Positions 56,801-64,000 of a DNA stretch of 64,000 nucleotides are shown here, one piece after another. Below the pieces are notes generated by a model that made no database searches, was not told where the DNA came from, and saw nothing but the letters and a program-made list of their open reading frames with translations. The translations under genes were made by a program, and so were the position numbers. Position 1 is the stretch's first letter; each line of letters begins with the position of its first letter. Source of the stretch: Hydrogenophaga sp. SL48 (GTDB lineage: Bacteria > Pseudomonadota > Gammaproteobacteria > Burkholderiales > Burkholderiaceae_C); assembly GCF_021729865.1 (NCBI RefSeq), contig NZ_CP063400.1, positions 2,542,001-2,606,000 of the forward strand, in the 5' to 3' direction.

Positions 56801-57411
56801 ACGTGTTGTCCGACCTCGCCGAATTCGGCTACCCGCTGGACATGGCCTGGTTCGAGCCGCACTTCGAGTTCCGCTTCCCGCTGGTGGGCCAGATCGCCGC
56901 GCGCGGCATCGAGCTGACCTTGCGCAGCGCGCTGGAACCCTGGCACGTGATGGGCGAAGAAGGCGCACCCGGCGGCACCGTGCGTTATGTTGACTCGTCG
57001 CTGGAGCGCATCGAGGTGCGCGTCTCCGGCTACAACGACAGCCGTTACGTCGTCACCTGCAACGGCCGCGCCGTGCCCCTGCAGAGCACCGGCACCGTGG
57101 GCGAATTCGTCTCGGGCGTGCGCTACAAGGCCTGGAGCCCGCCGTCGGCGCTGCACCCGTCGATCCCCTCGCACGCACCGCTGACCTTCGACATCGTGGA
57201 CACCTGGATGAACAAGTCCATGGGCGGCTGCCAGTACCACGTGGCCCACCCCGGCGGCCGCAACTACGACACCTTCCCGATCAACGCCTACGAGGCCGAA
57301 AGCCGGCGCCTGTCGCGCTTCTTCCAGATGGGCCACACCACGGGCAAGATGAATGTGGCCCCGGCCACGCACAGCCGCGAGTTCCCGTTCACGCTCGATC
57401 TCCGGCATTGA
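53830..57411 (+). CDS. Transglutaminase-DUF2126 fusion (predicted GS-like amidoligase)
   Basis: 1193 residues. The N-terminal beta domain (1-85, MAIHVALSHITHYRYDRLVKLGPQVVRLRP) precedes a transglutaminase core with Cys180 (SGSCRDTGW), His229 (DLHAWCEVF) and Asp245 (LDPTSG). From about 300 to the end lies DUF2126, starting VRLTMGGEPTYVAVTD and including IEVNIHPSSSWDELVERTEFLYEAA, DGRHTGTGGGNHFVLGG and ATGNTHRSEFCIDKLFSPD; that domain was predicted to be a permuted glutamine-synthetase-like ligase. Residues 858-884 are a repeat-derived insert. The long open frame upstream of 53830 is antisense to comEC and not part of the gene. Leads the plus-strand set. Confidence 0.9.
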   Translation: MAIHVALSHITHYRYDRLVKLGPQVVRLRPAPHSRTKVLSYSQKIEPAGHFINWQQDPFANYQARLVFPEPTTEFKVTIDLVVEMAVHNPFDFFLEPRAEEYPFTYEASQTQELAPYLATAPLTDELKAYLAQVDLKKRRTIDFLVDVNQMLQRDISYTIRMEPGVQTPEQTLKLKSGSCRDTGWLLVQMLRHLGLAARFVSGYLIQLAPDVKSIDGPSGPEKDFTDLHAWCEVFLPGAGWIGLDPTSGLLAGEGHIPLACTPQPSSAAPVEGAMDKCEVEFEHHMGVTRVYESPRVTKPYTEEQWASVVALGKQVDADLVKHDVRLTMGGEPTYVAVTDRDAAEWNTDALGPTKRGYATELLGRLREQYGHGGFVHMGQGKWYPGEQLPRWALSIFWRADGQPCWHNPALLADERDPAKYDADDARRFTQALARKLGVSTQYITPGYEDTWYFLWRERRLPVNVDPFDAKLDDELERARLRRVFTQGLDATVGYVLPLQADGDGPPSQHGQSAYHRVSGTQWSTGPWFFRDERMYLVPGDSPMGYRLPLDSLPWVSAADYPYHIEQDPHTARDPLPSGATVKHQVSPHQVGGGFAEGGMVSLQGTDFHASGASADGQSAGPGAAPAQALSSKFPQRNQSAAWLTRTALVVESRDPHRANGPKAEKAGGGKTQHLYVFMPPMQRLEDYLDLLSAVEDTAEKLGMTIVLEGYPPPRDPRLKMLQVTPDPGVIEVNIHPSSSWDELVERTEFLYEAAHQTRLCAEKFMTDGRHTGTGGGNHFVLGGATPADSPFLRRPELLGSLVAYWHNHPSLSYLFSGMFIGPTSQAPRVDEARNDQLYELEIALQEIAKQSSRYGQGPTAGPPQGGAAPPGGSGPRAAGERGGDSFMPPWLVDRTLRNILIDATGNTHRSEFCIDKLFSPDSPTGRLGLLELRAFEMPPHARMSIAQQLLLRALVSRFWQKPFSQKLTRWGTELHDRFVLPTFIRMDFEDVLSDLAEFGYPLDMAWFEPHFEFRFPLVGQIAARGIELTLRSALEPWHVMGEEGAPGGTVRYVDSSLERIEVRVSGYNDSRYVVTCNGRAVPLQSTGTVGEFVSGVRYKAWSPPSALHPSIPSHAPLTFDIVDTWMNKSMGGCQYHVAHPGGRNYDTFPINAYEAESRRLSRFFQMGHTTGKMNVAPATHSREFPFTLDLRH
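56401..56481 (+). repeat. In-frame palindromic element inside the DUF2126 domain
   Basis: 81 bp (27 codons, residues 858-884) of GC-rich sequence with CCCCCCGGGGGG, CCACGC...GCGTGG and CCCCAC...GTGGGG pairings, encoding a low-complexity Gly/Pro/Ala stretch (GPPQGGAAPPGG). It resembles intergenic palindromes of Comamonadaceae rather than coding sequence and lies between two conserved blocks. It differs from the stop-adjacent repeat family. Confidence 0.7.
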
Positions 57412-57490
57412 CCCCCTGCGCCGCCCGCGGCGTCACCGCCCCGAGGGGCGCCAGCAGCGGCCCGGCAAAGCCGGTTCCGCGCTGGCCTGG
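57412..57490 (+). repeat. Structured stop-adjacent repeat, copy 7
   Basis: Begins at the base after the DUF2126 gene stop. CCCCCTGCGCC start, GCCGCCCGCGGC, CGCCCCGAGGGGCG and CCGGCAAAGCCGG hairpins, ending GGTTCCGC. In-operon, sense orientation. Confidence 0.75.
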
Positions 57491-57535
57491 TTGAAGACAC
57501 CTCCAGCGCGGCGCCGCTGACAAAAAGATGCTCAC

Positions 57536-60205
57536 GTGAAGGACACCACGGGACAAGGCGATGAAGATGCACCGGTGGCACCACCCGAAGTGCCCGCGCG
57601 GGCATACTCCAAAGCCGTGACCCCAGAAGAATCCAGAGACTCCCTGTTTGACGATCTCAGCCCCGACTCTCCCCGGGACTGGGCGTCGTCGTTCTCCATG
57701 GCGGCCGACGCAGGCCACCGCGACGAGTTGCGTCTGCCTGGCACCGACGACCTGGCACCCACCTGGGCCAGTTTCTTCGACCACGTCGGCACCGACGGCC
57801 TGGCCGACCTGAACCGCCGCAACGACAACCTGCAGCGCCAGATCCGCGACAACGGCGTCACCTACAACGTCTACGCCGACGCCGCCACCGGCCAGCAGCG
57901 CCCGTGGGCGCTGGACCTGTTCCCCATGATCGTGAGCCCGCAGGACTGGGCGAAGATCGAGGCCGGCGTGTTGCAGCGCACGCGCCTGCTCAACGCCATG
58001 ATGGCCGACCTGTACGGGAAGCGCGAGCTGCTCCAGCGCGCCCTGCTGCCGGCGGCCCTGGTGCAAGGCCATCCGGGCTACCTGCGCGCCATGCAGGGGG
58101 TCAAGCCCGTGGGCGGCACCTGGCTGCACATCGTGGCCTTCGATCTGGCGCACGGGCCGGACGGTCGCTGGTGGGTGGTGGGCCAGCGCACGCAGGCACC
58201 CTCGGGCCTGGGCTATTTGCTGGAGAACCGCATCGCCATCGCGCGCCAGTTCCCCAAGGCGTTTGCCGGCATGAAGGTGCAGCGCCTGGCCGCGAGCTAC
58301 CGCGCGCTCATGGACGGCATCAAGGCCATGGCGCCCGAAGGCGAGAACGCGCGCATCGCCCTGCTCACGCCCGGCCCCTACAACGAAACCTATTTCGAAC
58401 ACGCCTACCTGGCGCGCTACCTCGGTCTGACGCTGGTCGAAGGCAACGACCTCACCGTGCGCGACCAGCGCCTCTACCTCAAGACGCTCAGTGGACTGGA
58501 GCCGGTGCACGCGCTGATCAAGCGGCTCGACGACGAGTGGCTGGACCCGCTGGAGCTGCGCACCGACTCGCGCCTGGGCGTGCCCGGCCTGCTGCAGGTG
58601 CTGCGCGCGGGCAACCTGCTGCTGGCCAACGCGCCGGGCTCGGCGCCGCTGGAATCGAGCGCGTTGCTCGGCTTCCTGCCCGCCATCAGCCGCCACCTGC
58701 TGGGCGAAGAACTGCGCCTGCCCTCGCTCGCCACCTGGTGGTGCGGCGAAGACGCCGCGCTGCGCGAGGTGCTGCCGCTGCTCAAGGACAGCGTGATCAA
58801 GCCCACCTACCCGCAGTCGGGCCGCGACACCGCCATGGGCCAGAGCCTGAAAGCGCGCGAGCTCGACGAATGGTCGGGACGCATGGTGCGGCACCCCGAC
58901 GACTACACCGTCCAGGCCTGGCTGCCGCTCTCGCAAACGCCCACCTGGACCGGCGAGCACCTGATCCCGCGCTCGGCCATGCTGCGCGTGTTCGCGCTGG
59001 CCGACGGCCCGCAGAGCTGGCGCATGCTGCCCGGTGGCCTGGTGCGCCTGGCGCCGCGCGGCCAGCTCATGGCCTCGATGCAGCGCGGCGGCAGCAGCGC
59101 CGACTGCTGGGTGCAGACCGAGGGCGCGGTGGACCACACCAGCCTGCTGCAAAGCGCGCCCAGCACCATGGCGCTGGCCCAGCACAAGCGCCCGGTCACC
59201 AGCCGCGCGGCCGAAAACCTGTTCTGGCTCGGGCGCTACACCGAGCGCGCCGAAAACAGCATCCGCCTCGCCCAGATCGTGCTCACCCACCTGGGCGGCG
59301 AAGAGCCCAACTCGAAGCCGCTCATGGCCTGGCTCTCGGCCACCGCCCACGAAAACTCGCTGGTGCTGCCCGACGTGCCCGCCGCCGGACAATCGGCCCG
59401 CGTGTTCGCGCGCTCGCTCATGGCCGGCCTCTCGCCCGAGCCGGGCAGCCCGCTGGCCGGGCAATCGTTCAGCGTGGGATTCAACCTGCGCGCGCTCAAG
59501 GCCTCGGCCGCGCAGGTGCGTGAGCGCCTGTCGCAGGAACACTGGAACCTGATCGAGCGCACCGAAGCCGGCTTTGCGCGCGACTGCGCCGAGATGGCCG
59601 CCGACGCCGAATACGCCAACACCGAGGCCCTCGCCGCGCTGCAGAACGCGAGCGAGCTGCTGGCCGCCATCACCGGCGCACAGACCGACCGCATGGTGCG
59701 CGACAGCGGCTGGCGCCTGCTCTCGGTGGGCCGCCACATCGAACGCCTCATCACCCTCTCGCGCGCGCTCCAGCTCGGCCTCGAACACGGCTGCCTGCAC
59801 GACCAGGCCGGCTTCGAAGCCGTGGTCGCGCTGTTCGACAGCACCATCACCTTTCACGCCCAGTACCAGCAGCGCCGCGACATGGTGGCCCTGATCGACC
59901 TGCTGGTGATGGACCGCGACAACCCGCGCTCGCTGGCCTGGGTGGTGCAGACCCTGCGCTCGCGCCTGGCCAAGCTCTCGCAAAGCGCCACGCCGCAGGA
60001 CGCCGTGCTCGCCCAGGGCCTGCCCGACCCCGACACCTGGGTGCTCGCCGACCTGAGCAACTGGCAGCGCCACCCCGAAGGCGAGCGCCACTGGGGCGAC
60101 CTGGAAACCCTGCTCGAAGATTGCGAAGACGCGGCCGGTGAGCTCTCCGAAGAAATCACCCGCCTGCACTTCAGCCACGCCGACCGCAAAAATCAAAGCG
60201 TATGA
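57536..60205 (+). CDS. Circularly permuted ATP-grasp fused to alpha-E domain
   Basis: 889 residues. Residues about 90-560 are the permuted ATP-grasp (ALDLFPMIVSPQDWAKIEAGVLQRTRLLNAMMADLYG, TPGPYNETYFEHAYLARYLGLTLVEGNDLTV, VIKPTYPQSGRDTAMG); about 570-885 are the alpha-E domain (SRAAENLFWLGRYTERAENSIRLAQIVL). The two halves match the separate proteins at 49684 and 48719. The first ~60 residues are acidic and poorly conserved. The GTG start at 57536 is the longest option; a GTG at 57617 would also keep both domains. Middle gene of the plus-strand set. Confidence 0.88.
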   Translation: MKDTTGQGDEDAPVAPPEVPARAYSKAVTPEESRDSLFDDLSPDSPRDWASSFSMAADAGHRDELRLPGTDDLAPTWASFFDHVGTDGLADLNRRNDNLQRQIRDNGVTYNVYADAATGQQRPWALDLFPMIVSPQDWAKIEAGVLQRTRLLNAMMADLYGKRELLQRALLPAALVQGHPGYLRAMQGVKPVGGTWLHIVAFDLAHGPDGRWWVVGQRTQAPSGLGYLLENRIAIARQFPKAFAGMKVQRLAASYRALMDGIKAMAPEGENARIALLTPGPYNETYFEHAYLARYLGLTLVEGNDLTVRDQRLYLKTLSGLEPVHALIKRLDDEWLDPLELRTDSRLGVPGLLQVLRAGNLLLANAPGSAPLESSALLGFLPAISRHLLGEELRLPSLATWWCGEDAALREVLPLLKDSVIKPTYPQSGRDTAMGQSLKARELDEWSGRMVRHPDDYTVQAWLPLSQTPTWTGEHLIPRSAMLRVFALADGPQSWRMLPGGLVRLAPRGQLMASMQRGGSSADCWVQTEGAVDHTSLLQSAPSTMALAQHKRPVTSRAAENLFWLGRYTERAENSIRLAQIVLTHLGGEEPNSKPLMAWLSATAHENSLVLPDVPAAGQSARVFARSLMAGLSPEPGSPLAGQSFSVGFNLRALKASAAQVRERLSQEHWNLIERTEAGFARDCAEMAADAEYANTEALAALQNASELLAAITGAQTDRMVRDSGWRLLSVGRHIERLITLSRALQLGLEHGCLHDQAGFEAVVALFDSTITFHAQYQQRRDMVALIDLLVMDRDNPRSLAWVVQTLRSRLAKLSQSATPQDAVLAQGLPDPDTWVLADLSNWQRHPEGERHWGDLETLLEDCEDAAGELSEEITRLHFSHADRKNQSV

Positions 60206-60257
60206 ACACCCGCCAACCGGCGCGCGATCTGCCACCCCTGCAGCAGCGCCCCGCCAA

Positions 60258-60341
60258 GAACACCGCGGAACCGGCTTTGCCGGGCCGCTGGTGTTGCCCC
60301 CCGCCGGGGGGTGGCGCCGCAGGCGACGCGGGGGGGTGTTC
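60258..60341 (-). repeat. Structured repeat, copy 8 (start-adjacent, reversed)
   Basis: The same element in the opposite orientation to the flanking genes, ending directly at the ATG at 60342 and supplying its G-rich upstream sequence. Outer AACACC and GGTGTT arms, GGAACCGGCTTTGCCGGGCC and CCCCCCGCCGGGGGG hairpins. It is the only copy not placed after a stop codon. Confidence 0.75.
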
Positions 60342-61310
60342 ATGCTCTTAAGAATCTTGCACACCACCACCTACCGCTACCACGGCAGCGTGGACATGGC
60401 GCAGCACATGGTGCACCTCTCGCCGGTGGACACACCCACGCAGGCGGTGCAGGCCCATGCGCTGCGCGTGAAGCCCGAGCCCGCCGCGCGCAGCCAGACC
60501 ACCGACGTGTTCGGCAACCAGCGCACGTTTTTCTCGTTGCAGGCGCCGCACGAAACGCTGGTGGTGGAGGCCGACAGCCTGGTCGAGACCCATGAGCCCG
60601 GCCCCCTGCCCGACGACGCGGCCTGGACCGCGCTGAGCTGGGAGCGCGCGCGCAACCACTTCCGCTACCGCGCCGGCGCGCCCTACGACCCGGCGAGCGA
60701 ATTCCTGTTCGCTTCGCCCAATGTGCCGCGCGACGACGCCTTCATCGCCTTCGCCCGCCCGGCCTTCAGGCCCGGCCTGCCGCTGCTCTACGCGGTGCAG
60801 GCGCTGATGGAACGCATCCACACCGAAATGGAATACAAGACCGCCAGCACCGAGGTGAACACCCCGGCGCTGCAGGCACTGAAACAGGGCAAAGGCGTGT
60901 GCCAGGACTTCGCCCACATCATGCTCGGCTGCCTGCGCAGCCTGGGCCTGCCCGCGCGCTACGTGAGCGGCTACCTGCTGACCCAGCCGCCGCCCGGCAA
61001 GCCGCGCCTCATTGGCGCAGACGCCTCACACGCCTGGGTCTCGGTCTACGCGCCGCTGCCCGCCAGCACCGACGAGGCCGACGACGGTGAACCCGCCGCG
61101 CCCGAAGGCCTGTGGTTTGACTTCGATCCCACCAACAACCGCAGCGGCCAGGGCAGCCCGGGCGAGGAGTACGTGACCCTCGCCACCGGGCGCGACTTCT
61201 CCGACGTGTCGCCGATGCGGGGCGTCATCCAGGGGGGTGCTCGCCACGCGCTGCACGTCGGCGTGACGGTGGCGCCCCCCGAAGAATTCGGCGCCCTGCA
61301 GGGCGCCTGA
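60342..61310 (+). CDS. Bacterial transglutaminase-like cysteine protease (BTLCP), plus-strand set
   Basis: 322 residues. N-terminal beta domain (MLLRILHTTTYRYHGSVDMAQHMVHLSPVDTPTQ), then a transglutaminase core with Cys187 (GVCQDFAHIMLGCLRSLGLPARYVSGYLL), His230 (ADASHAWVSVY) and Asp262 (FDFDPTNN). No signal peptide. Third gene of the plus-strand amidoligase set and a paralogue of the protein at 47684. The ribosome-binding site appears to be formed by the end of the abutting repeat. Confidence 0.88.
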   Translation: MLLRILHTTTYRYHGSVDMAQHMVHLSPVDTPTQAVQAHALRVKPEPAARSQTTDVFGNQRTFFSLQAPHETLVVEADSLVETHEPGPLPDDAAWTALSWERARNHFRYRAGAPYDPASEFLFASPNVPRDDAFIAFARPAFRPGLPLLYAVQALMERIHTEMEYKTASTEVNTPALQALKQGKGVCQDFAHIMLGCLRSLGLPARYVSGYLLTQPPPGKPRLIGADASHAWVSVYAPLPASTDEADDGEPAAPEGLWFDFDPTNNRSGQGSPGEEYVTLATGRDFSDVSPMRGVIQGGARHALHVGVTVAPPEEFGALQGA

Positions 61311-61313
61311 GGA

Positions 61314-61715
61314 TCACCCCCGGTCAAACACCGGGTCCACCGGCACCTGCAGCGCGGTGGCCAGCTGGTTGGTCTTCGCCGCCAGCGCGATGATGGACAT
61401 CAGCTCCGCGTGTTGCTCGCGCGTCAAGCCCTTGGCCGTGGCGGCGGCCGTGTGCGAGTGCACGCAGTAGCTGCAGCCGTTGATGATGGACGCGGTGATG
61501 TAGACCATCTCTTTGGTCAGCGGGTCCAGCGTCGATGGCGTGGCCATCACCCGCTTGACCTCGGCCCAGGTCTGCTCCAGCAGCGCCGGATCAAACGCCA
61601 GGTAGCGCCACATGTTGTTGATGAATTCGGTCTGGCGCGTGGCGCGGATGTCGTCGAACACGGCCTTGACGCGCAGATCGGCTTCGGGGTTCTCGACGGG
61701 GGCGATGGTGGACAT
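61314..61715 (-). CDS. Carboxymuconolactone decarboxylase/AhpD-like protein
   Basis: 133 residues, all-helical AhpD fold with the redox motif CSYCVHSH (two Cys and His positioned as in AhpD-type peroxidase reductases) after EMVYITASIINGC. Such proteins act in thiol-based peroxide reduction or related reactions; decarboxylase activity is not implied. Convergent with the transglutaminase gene, 3 bp between stops, with no visible terminator. Confidence 0.85.
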   Translation of the reverse strand: MSTIAPVENPEADLRVKAVFDDIRATRQTEFINNMWRYLAFDPALLEQTWAEVKRVMATPSTLDPLTKEMVYITASIINGCSYCVHSHTAAATAKGLTREQHAELMSIIALAAKTNQLATALQVPVDPVFDRG

Positions 61716-61740
61716 GCTTCAACTCCAGTGAAGGTGGATT

Positions 61741-62724
61741 TCAACGCGGCTTGCGCGGTGCTGCGCGCTTGTCCACCTTGGGCTTGCGCTCGGGGCTGAT
61801 GAGGCCCTGTTCTCGCAGCGCCTTCTTGCGCTCGGCGCGGTCGGCGTCGGACTTCAGGCCGGCGCTCATCCAGCGGCCGAACAGCTCGGGGGTTTCCAGC
61901 GTGATGCGCCCGATGTGCAGGTTGCGGAAGTCCGCGATCACGATTTCGGCCGATTTCTGCATGTTGATCTTGCCGCCGCCCGCGAGCGCGCCGCGCTGAC
62001 GGCCGATGGCTTCCAGCAGCTCGTCCTCGGGCGCCTGGGCGTAGGCCTCGGGCGTGCGGCCGAGTTTGTAGCGGGCTTCGAGCAGCGCGGGGTAGTCGGT
62101 CTTCAGCAAGGCCAGCAGCTCGTAGGCCACTTCCTGTTCGTCGTAGGCGTTCTTGCCCACCGCGCCGCTGGCTGCCAGGTTGAAGCCGCTCTCGGGCACC
62201 ACGATGCGCGGCCAGAGCATGCCGGGGGTGTCGTAGAGGTAGAAGTCGTCTGCGAGGGCGATACGCGACTCGGTGCGCGTCACGCCGGCCTCGTCCCCGG
62301 TCTTGGCCGCGCGTTTGCCCTTGAGGGTGTTGATCAGCGTGGACTTGCCCACGTTGGGAATGCCGCAGATCAGCACGCGCATGGGCTTGACCATGCCGCC
62401 ACGCCGGGGCGCGAGCGCGAAGCAGGCCTCGATCAGCGCGCGGGCCGGCGCGGTGTCGCTCGCGTCGAGCGCGATGGCGCGGGTGTTCGGCTGGGCGTTG
62501 TAATGATCCAGCCAGAGCGCGGTGCGCGCGGGGTCGGCCATGTCCTGCTTGTTCAGCACCTTGAGCGTGGGCCGCCCGCTGGTGAGCTCGGCCATGAGCG
62601 GGTTGGCGCTGCTGCCGGGCAGGCGCGCGTCGAGCATCTCGATCACGACGTCGATCTCTTTCACGCGCTCGCCGATGGCCTTGCGCGTGAGGTGCATGTG
62701 CCCGGGAAACCACTGGATGCTCAT
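61741..62724 (-). CDS. ylqF: Circularly permuted ribosome-assembly GTPase (YlqF/RbgA family)
   Basis: 327 residues. Motif order is permuted: G4 LNKQDMADP precedes G1 GIPNVGKSTLINTLKG and G3 LYDTPGML, as in YlqF/RbgA. The N-terminus IQWFPGHMHLTRKAI is a family signature. The basic C-terminal tail (KPKVDKRAAPRKPR) suits rRNA binding. It assists late assembly of the large ribosomal subunit. It lies 25 bp upstream of the AhpD-like gene in the same direction. Confidence 0.93.
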   Translation of the reverse strand: MSIQWFPGHMHLTRKAIGERVKEIDVVIEMLDARLPGSSANPLMAELTSGRPTLKVLNKQDMADPARTALWLDHYNAQPNTRAIALDASDTAPARALIEACFALAPRRGGMVKPMRVLICGIPNVGKSTLINTLKGKRAAKTGDEAGVTRTESRIALADDFYLYDTPGMLWPRIVVPESGFNLAASGAVGKNAYDEQEVAYELLALLKTDYPALLEARYKLGRTPEAYAQAPEDELLEAIGRQRGALAGGGKINMQKSAEIVIADFRNLHIGRITLETPELFGRWMSAGLKSDADRAERKKALREQGLISPERKPKVDKRAAPRKPR

Positions 62725-62839
62725 TGTGTGTTCTTTCGGTCGGAGCGGGGATTGTGCGCTGGGGGAAAGCCTCTATCGACGGGGCGGAACCGCGTGCCAG
62801 AATGGCCCGATCTTTCCACAACGCCCCCAAAGGAGACCC

Positions 62840-63310
62840 ATGAGCATCACCGTCAAGATCGATCTGGGCTACGAGTTCACCGTCAAGGCCAAGGCCGCCG
62901 AGGTGTTCGACCTGCTGTCCGATGTGCCGGCTTCGGTCGCCCATTTTCCCAAAGTCGAGAAGCTCACCGACATGGGTGGTGGTGTCTACCAGTGGGAAAT
63001 GGAGAAAGTCGGCACGGCGCAGGTCAACATCCAGACCATCTACGCCAGCAAATACGTGAGCGACAAGGCCAAGGGCACGGTGAAGTGGACACCGGTCAAG
63101 GGCGTGGGCAACTCGCTGGTGGGTGGCAGCTGGGTCATCGTGGACAACAAGAAGTCCACCAGCATCGCGCTGGCGATCCAGGGCGAGGTGGAGGTGCCCC
63201 TGCCCGGCCTGATGAAGATGGTGGTCGCCCCGATCGTCGAGGGCGAGTTTGAAAAGCTGGTCGAAAAGTACATCGACAACCTGATCAAGCGCTTCGGCGG
63301 CGAGGTCTGA
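62840..63310 (+). CDS. SRPBCC (START-like) domain protein
   Basis: 156 residues. VFDLLSDVPASVAHFPKVEKLTDMGGGVYQWEMEKVG and the C-terminal amphipathic segment (EGEFEKLVEKYIDNLIKRFGGEV) fit the SRPBCC/CoxG-like ligand-binding fold with a hydrophobic cavity. No catalytic residues can be assigned and no function is claimed. AGGAGA lies 4 bp before ATG 62840. Divergent from ylqF, convergent with the next gene. Confidence 0.75.
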   Translation: MSITVKIDLGYEFTVKAKAAEVFDLLSDVPASVAHFPKVEKLTDMGGGVYQWEMEKVGTAQVNIQTIYASKYVSDKAKGTVKWTPVKGVGNSLVGGSWVIVDNKKSTSIALAIQGEVEVPLPGLMKMVVAPIVEGEFEKLVEKYIDNLIKRFGGEV

Positions 63311-63328
63311 GCCGCCGCCCGCAGGGGA

Positions 63329-64000
63329 TCAGCCCCGCTGCAGGTACACCTTCACGAAACTGGTCTTGAGCTGGTCGGCGCGCTGTGGCAGCGCATCGGT
63401 CTGGGCGTCCTGCGCGGCCTTGAGCAGCGCATCCAGGTTCTGGCGGATGGTCTGGATGTCGGCGTCGCTGGCCTCGGCCTCCACCGCTTTCATCTTGTCG
63501 TTCACCTGCGGGTAGAGCGCCTGCAGCTTGGCCGCATCTTTGGCGGTGCCCGCCTCCAGCATCAGCTCCATCGCGTCGTGGAAGTCCACCAGCGTGACCG
63601 AGAGCATGGAGAAGCCGTTGCGCTTGAACACCTCCTGAAACACCGGGCGCACGCCCTCCAGCGCGAGGTGCGCCTGCTGCAGGTCGCCGGTGCGCACCAG
63701 GTCGTTCACCCCCTGAAAAATCCCCGACACCCTGGCCAGGTCCCCAGGGAACTGTGGGTCGCCGCGCAGGGCCAGCGGCTGCCAGGCGGTGTATTTTTTC
63801 TGGAAAGCGGCGTAAGCCGGGAGCAACCGCTCGTATTGGTCGACGGCTTTCTCGCGTTCGGCCTTGCCGGTGAGAAACAGGGTCTGTTTGTAGAAGCCGT
63901 TCATGGCATTGAAGTCTTCGAGGAAGAACTTGCGGCTGAACATCTGGCTCGCCCAGGCCCCCCCCACGGCCACCGCCACCAGCACCGCGCCCGCCAGCAG
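63329..64000 (-). CDS. Periplasmic helical protein of unknown function (5' end outside window)
   Basis: About 224 visible C-terminal residues. The window edge cuts a hydrophobic helix (LLAGAVLVAVAVGGAWA), followed by a mostly alpha-helical, charged domain with no family recognised: FNAMNGFYKQTLFLTGKAEREKAVDQYERLLPAY and KLQALYPQVNDKMKAVEAEASDADIQ. The GTG at 63985 could be read as a start, but the hydrophobic stretch continues upstream, so the true start is probably beyond the window. Likely membrane-anchored or secreted. Confidence 0.55.
   Translation of the reverse strand: MLAGAVLVAVAVGGAWASQMFSRKFFLEDFNAMNGFYKQTLFLTGKAEREKAVDQYERLLPAYAAFQKKYTAWQPLALRGDPQFPGDLARVSGIFQGVNDLVRTGDLQQAHLALEGVRPVFQEVFKRNGFSMLSVTLVDFHDAMELMLEAGTAKDAAKLQALYPQVNDKMKAVEAEASDADIQTIRQNLDALLKAAQDAQTDALPQRADQLKTSFVKVYLQRG

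Noticed and set aside
57389-60370. Long antisense open frame (about 990 codons) opposite the fused ATP-grasp gene
   Set aside because: GC-rich codon bias creates long antisense frames; its translation has no family features, whereas the plus-strand frame has full domains.

Overview
The window reads as chromosomal DNA of a high-GC betaproteobacterium of the Comamonadaceae (Hydrogenophaga/Acidovorax-like). The basis is the GC-rich codon use, the gene content (creBC, SmoEFGK-type polyol ABC transporter, TRAP transporters, etfBA beside acyl-CoA metabolism) and a family of GC-rich palindromic repeats of the kind common in that group. The exact species cannot be named from the sequence. No rRNA, tRNA, CRISPR array, insertion sequence or phage gene was seen. 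Coding density is high; the only gene-free stretches over 300 bp are 2191-2618 and 34764-35126.

Layout. 1-6704 (minus strand): a CreBC two-component system whose expected partner creD lies 4 kb further on, separated from creC by a marR/MATE efflux pair and an animal-type haem peroxidase; a perfect cre-tag sits in front of creD. 6769-15773: a DUF1801 gene, then a GntR/FadR regulator divergent from a seven-gene sugar-acid operon (gluconate 5-dehydrogenase-like SDR, mannonate/gluconate dehydratase, TRAP transporter, idonate/gulonate-type dehydrogenase, KDG kinase, gluconokinase) that would feed hexonates into 6-phosphogluconate and KDPG. 15804-16658: an atypical shikimate dehydrogenase homologue. 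16904-24425: a polyol operon (smoEFGK, SDR, D-arabinitol/mannitol dehydrogenase, AraC regulator). 24417-29917: two divergent class A penicillin-binding proteins, one atypical. 30128-34763: nitronate monooxygenase-like, acyl-CoA dehydrogenase and etfBA. 35127-38011: a second TRAP transporter. 38020-42125: MscS channel, ECHDC3-like enoyl-CoA hydratase homologue, methyltransferase and histone-deacetylase-like hydrolase.

42152-61310 is the most unusual part. A MoxR/DUF58/TgpA/MltB operon is followed by two sets of a poorly understood peptide-ligase system: circularly permuted ATP-grasp, alpha-E domain and bacterial transglutaminase-like protease. One set is on the minus strand behind comEC; the other is on the plus strand, where ATP-grasp and alpha-E are fused and a transglutaminase-DUF2126 (permuted glutamine-synthetase-like ligase) giant leads the operon. 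Together they encode four transglutaminase-fold domains, two ATP-grasp ligases, two alpha-E domains and one GS-like ligase within 19 kb. The family has been predicted to make or attach peptide tags, but its substrate is unknown to me.

Eight copies of an ~80-bp structured repeat are present, six of them inside 43-61 kb. Seven of the eight lie directly after a stop codon in the sense orientation of the upstream gene; the eighth abuts a start codon. A ninth, different palindromic element is embedded in frame in the transglutaminase-DUF2126 gene. 61314-64000 holds an AhpD-like protein, a YlqF/RbgA-type GTPase, an SRPBCC protein and a truncated periplasmic protein.
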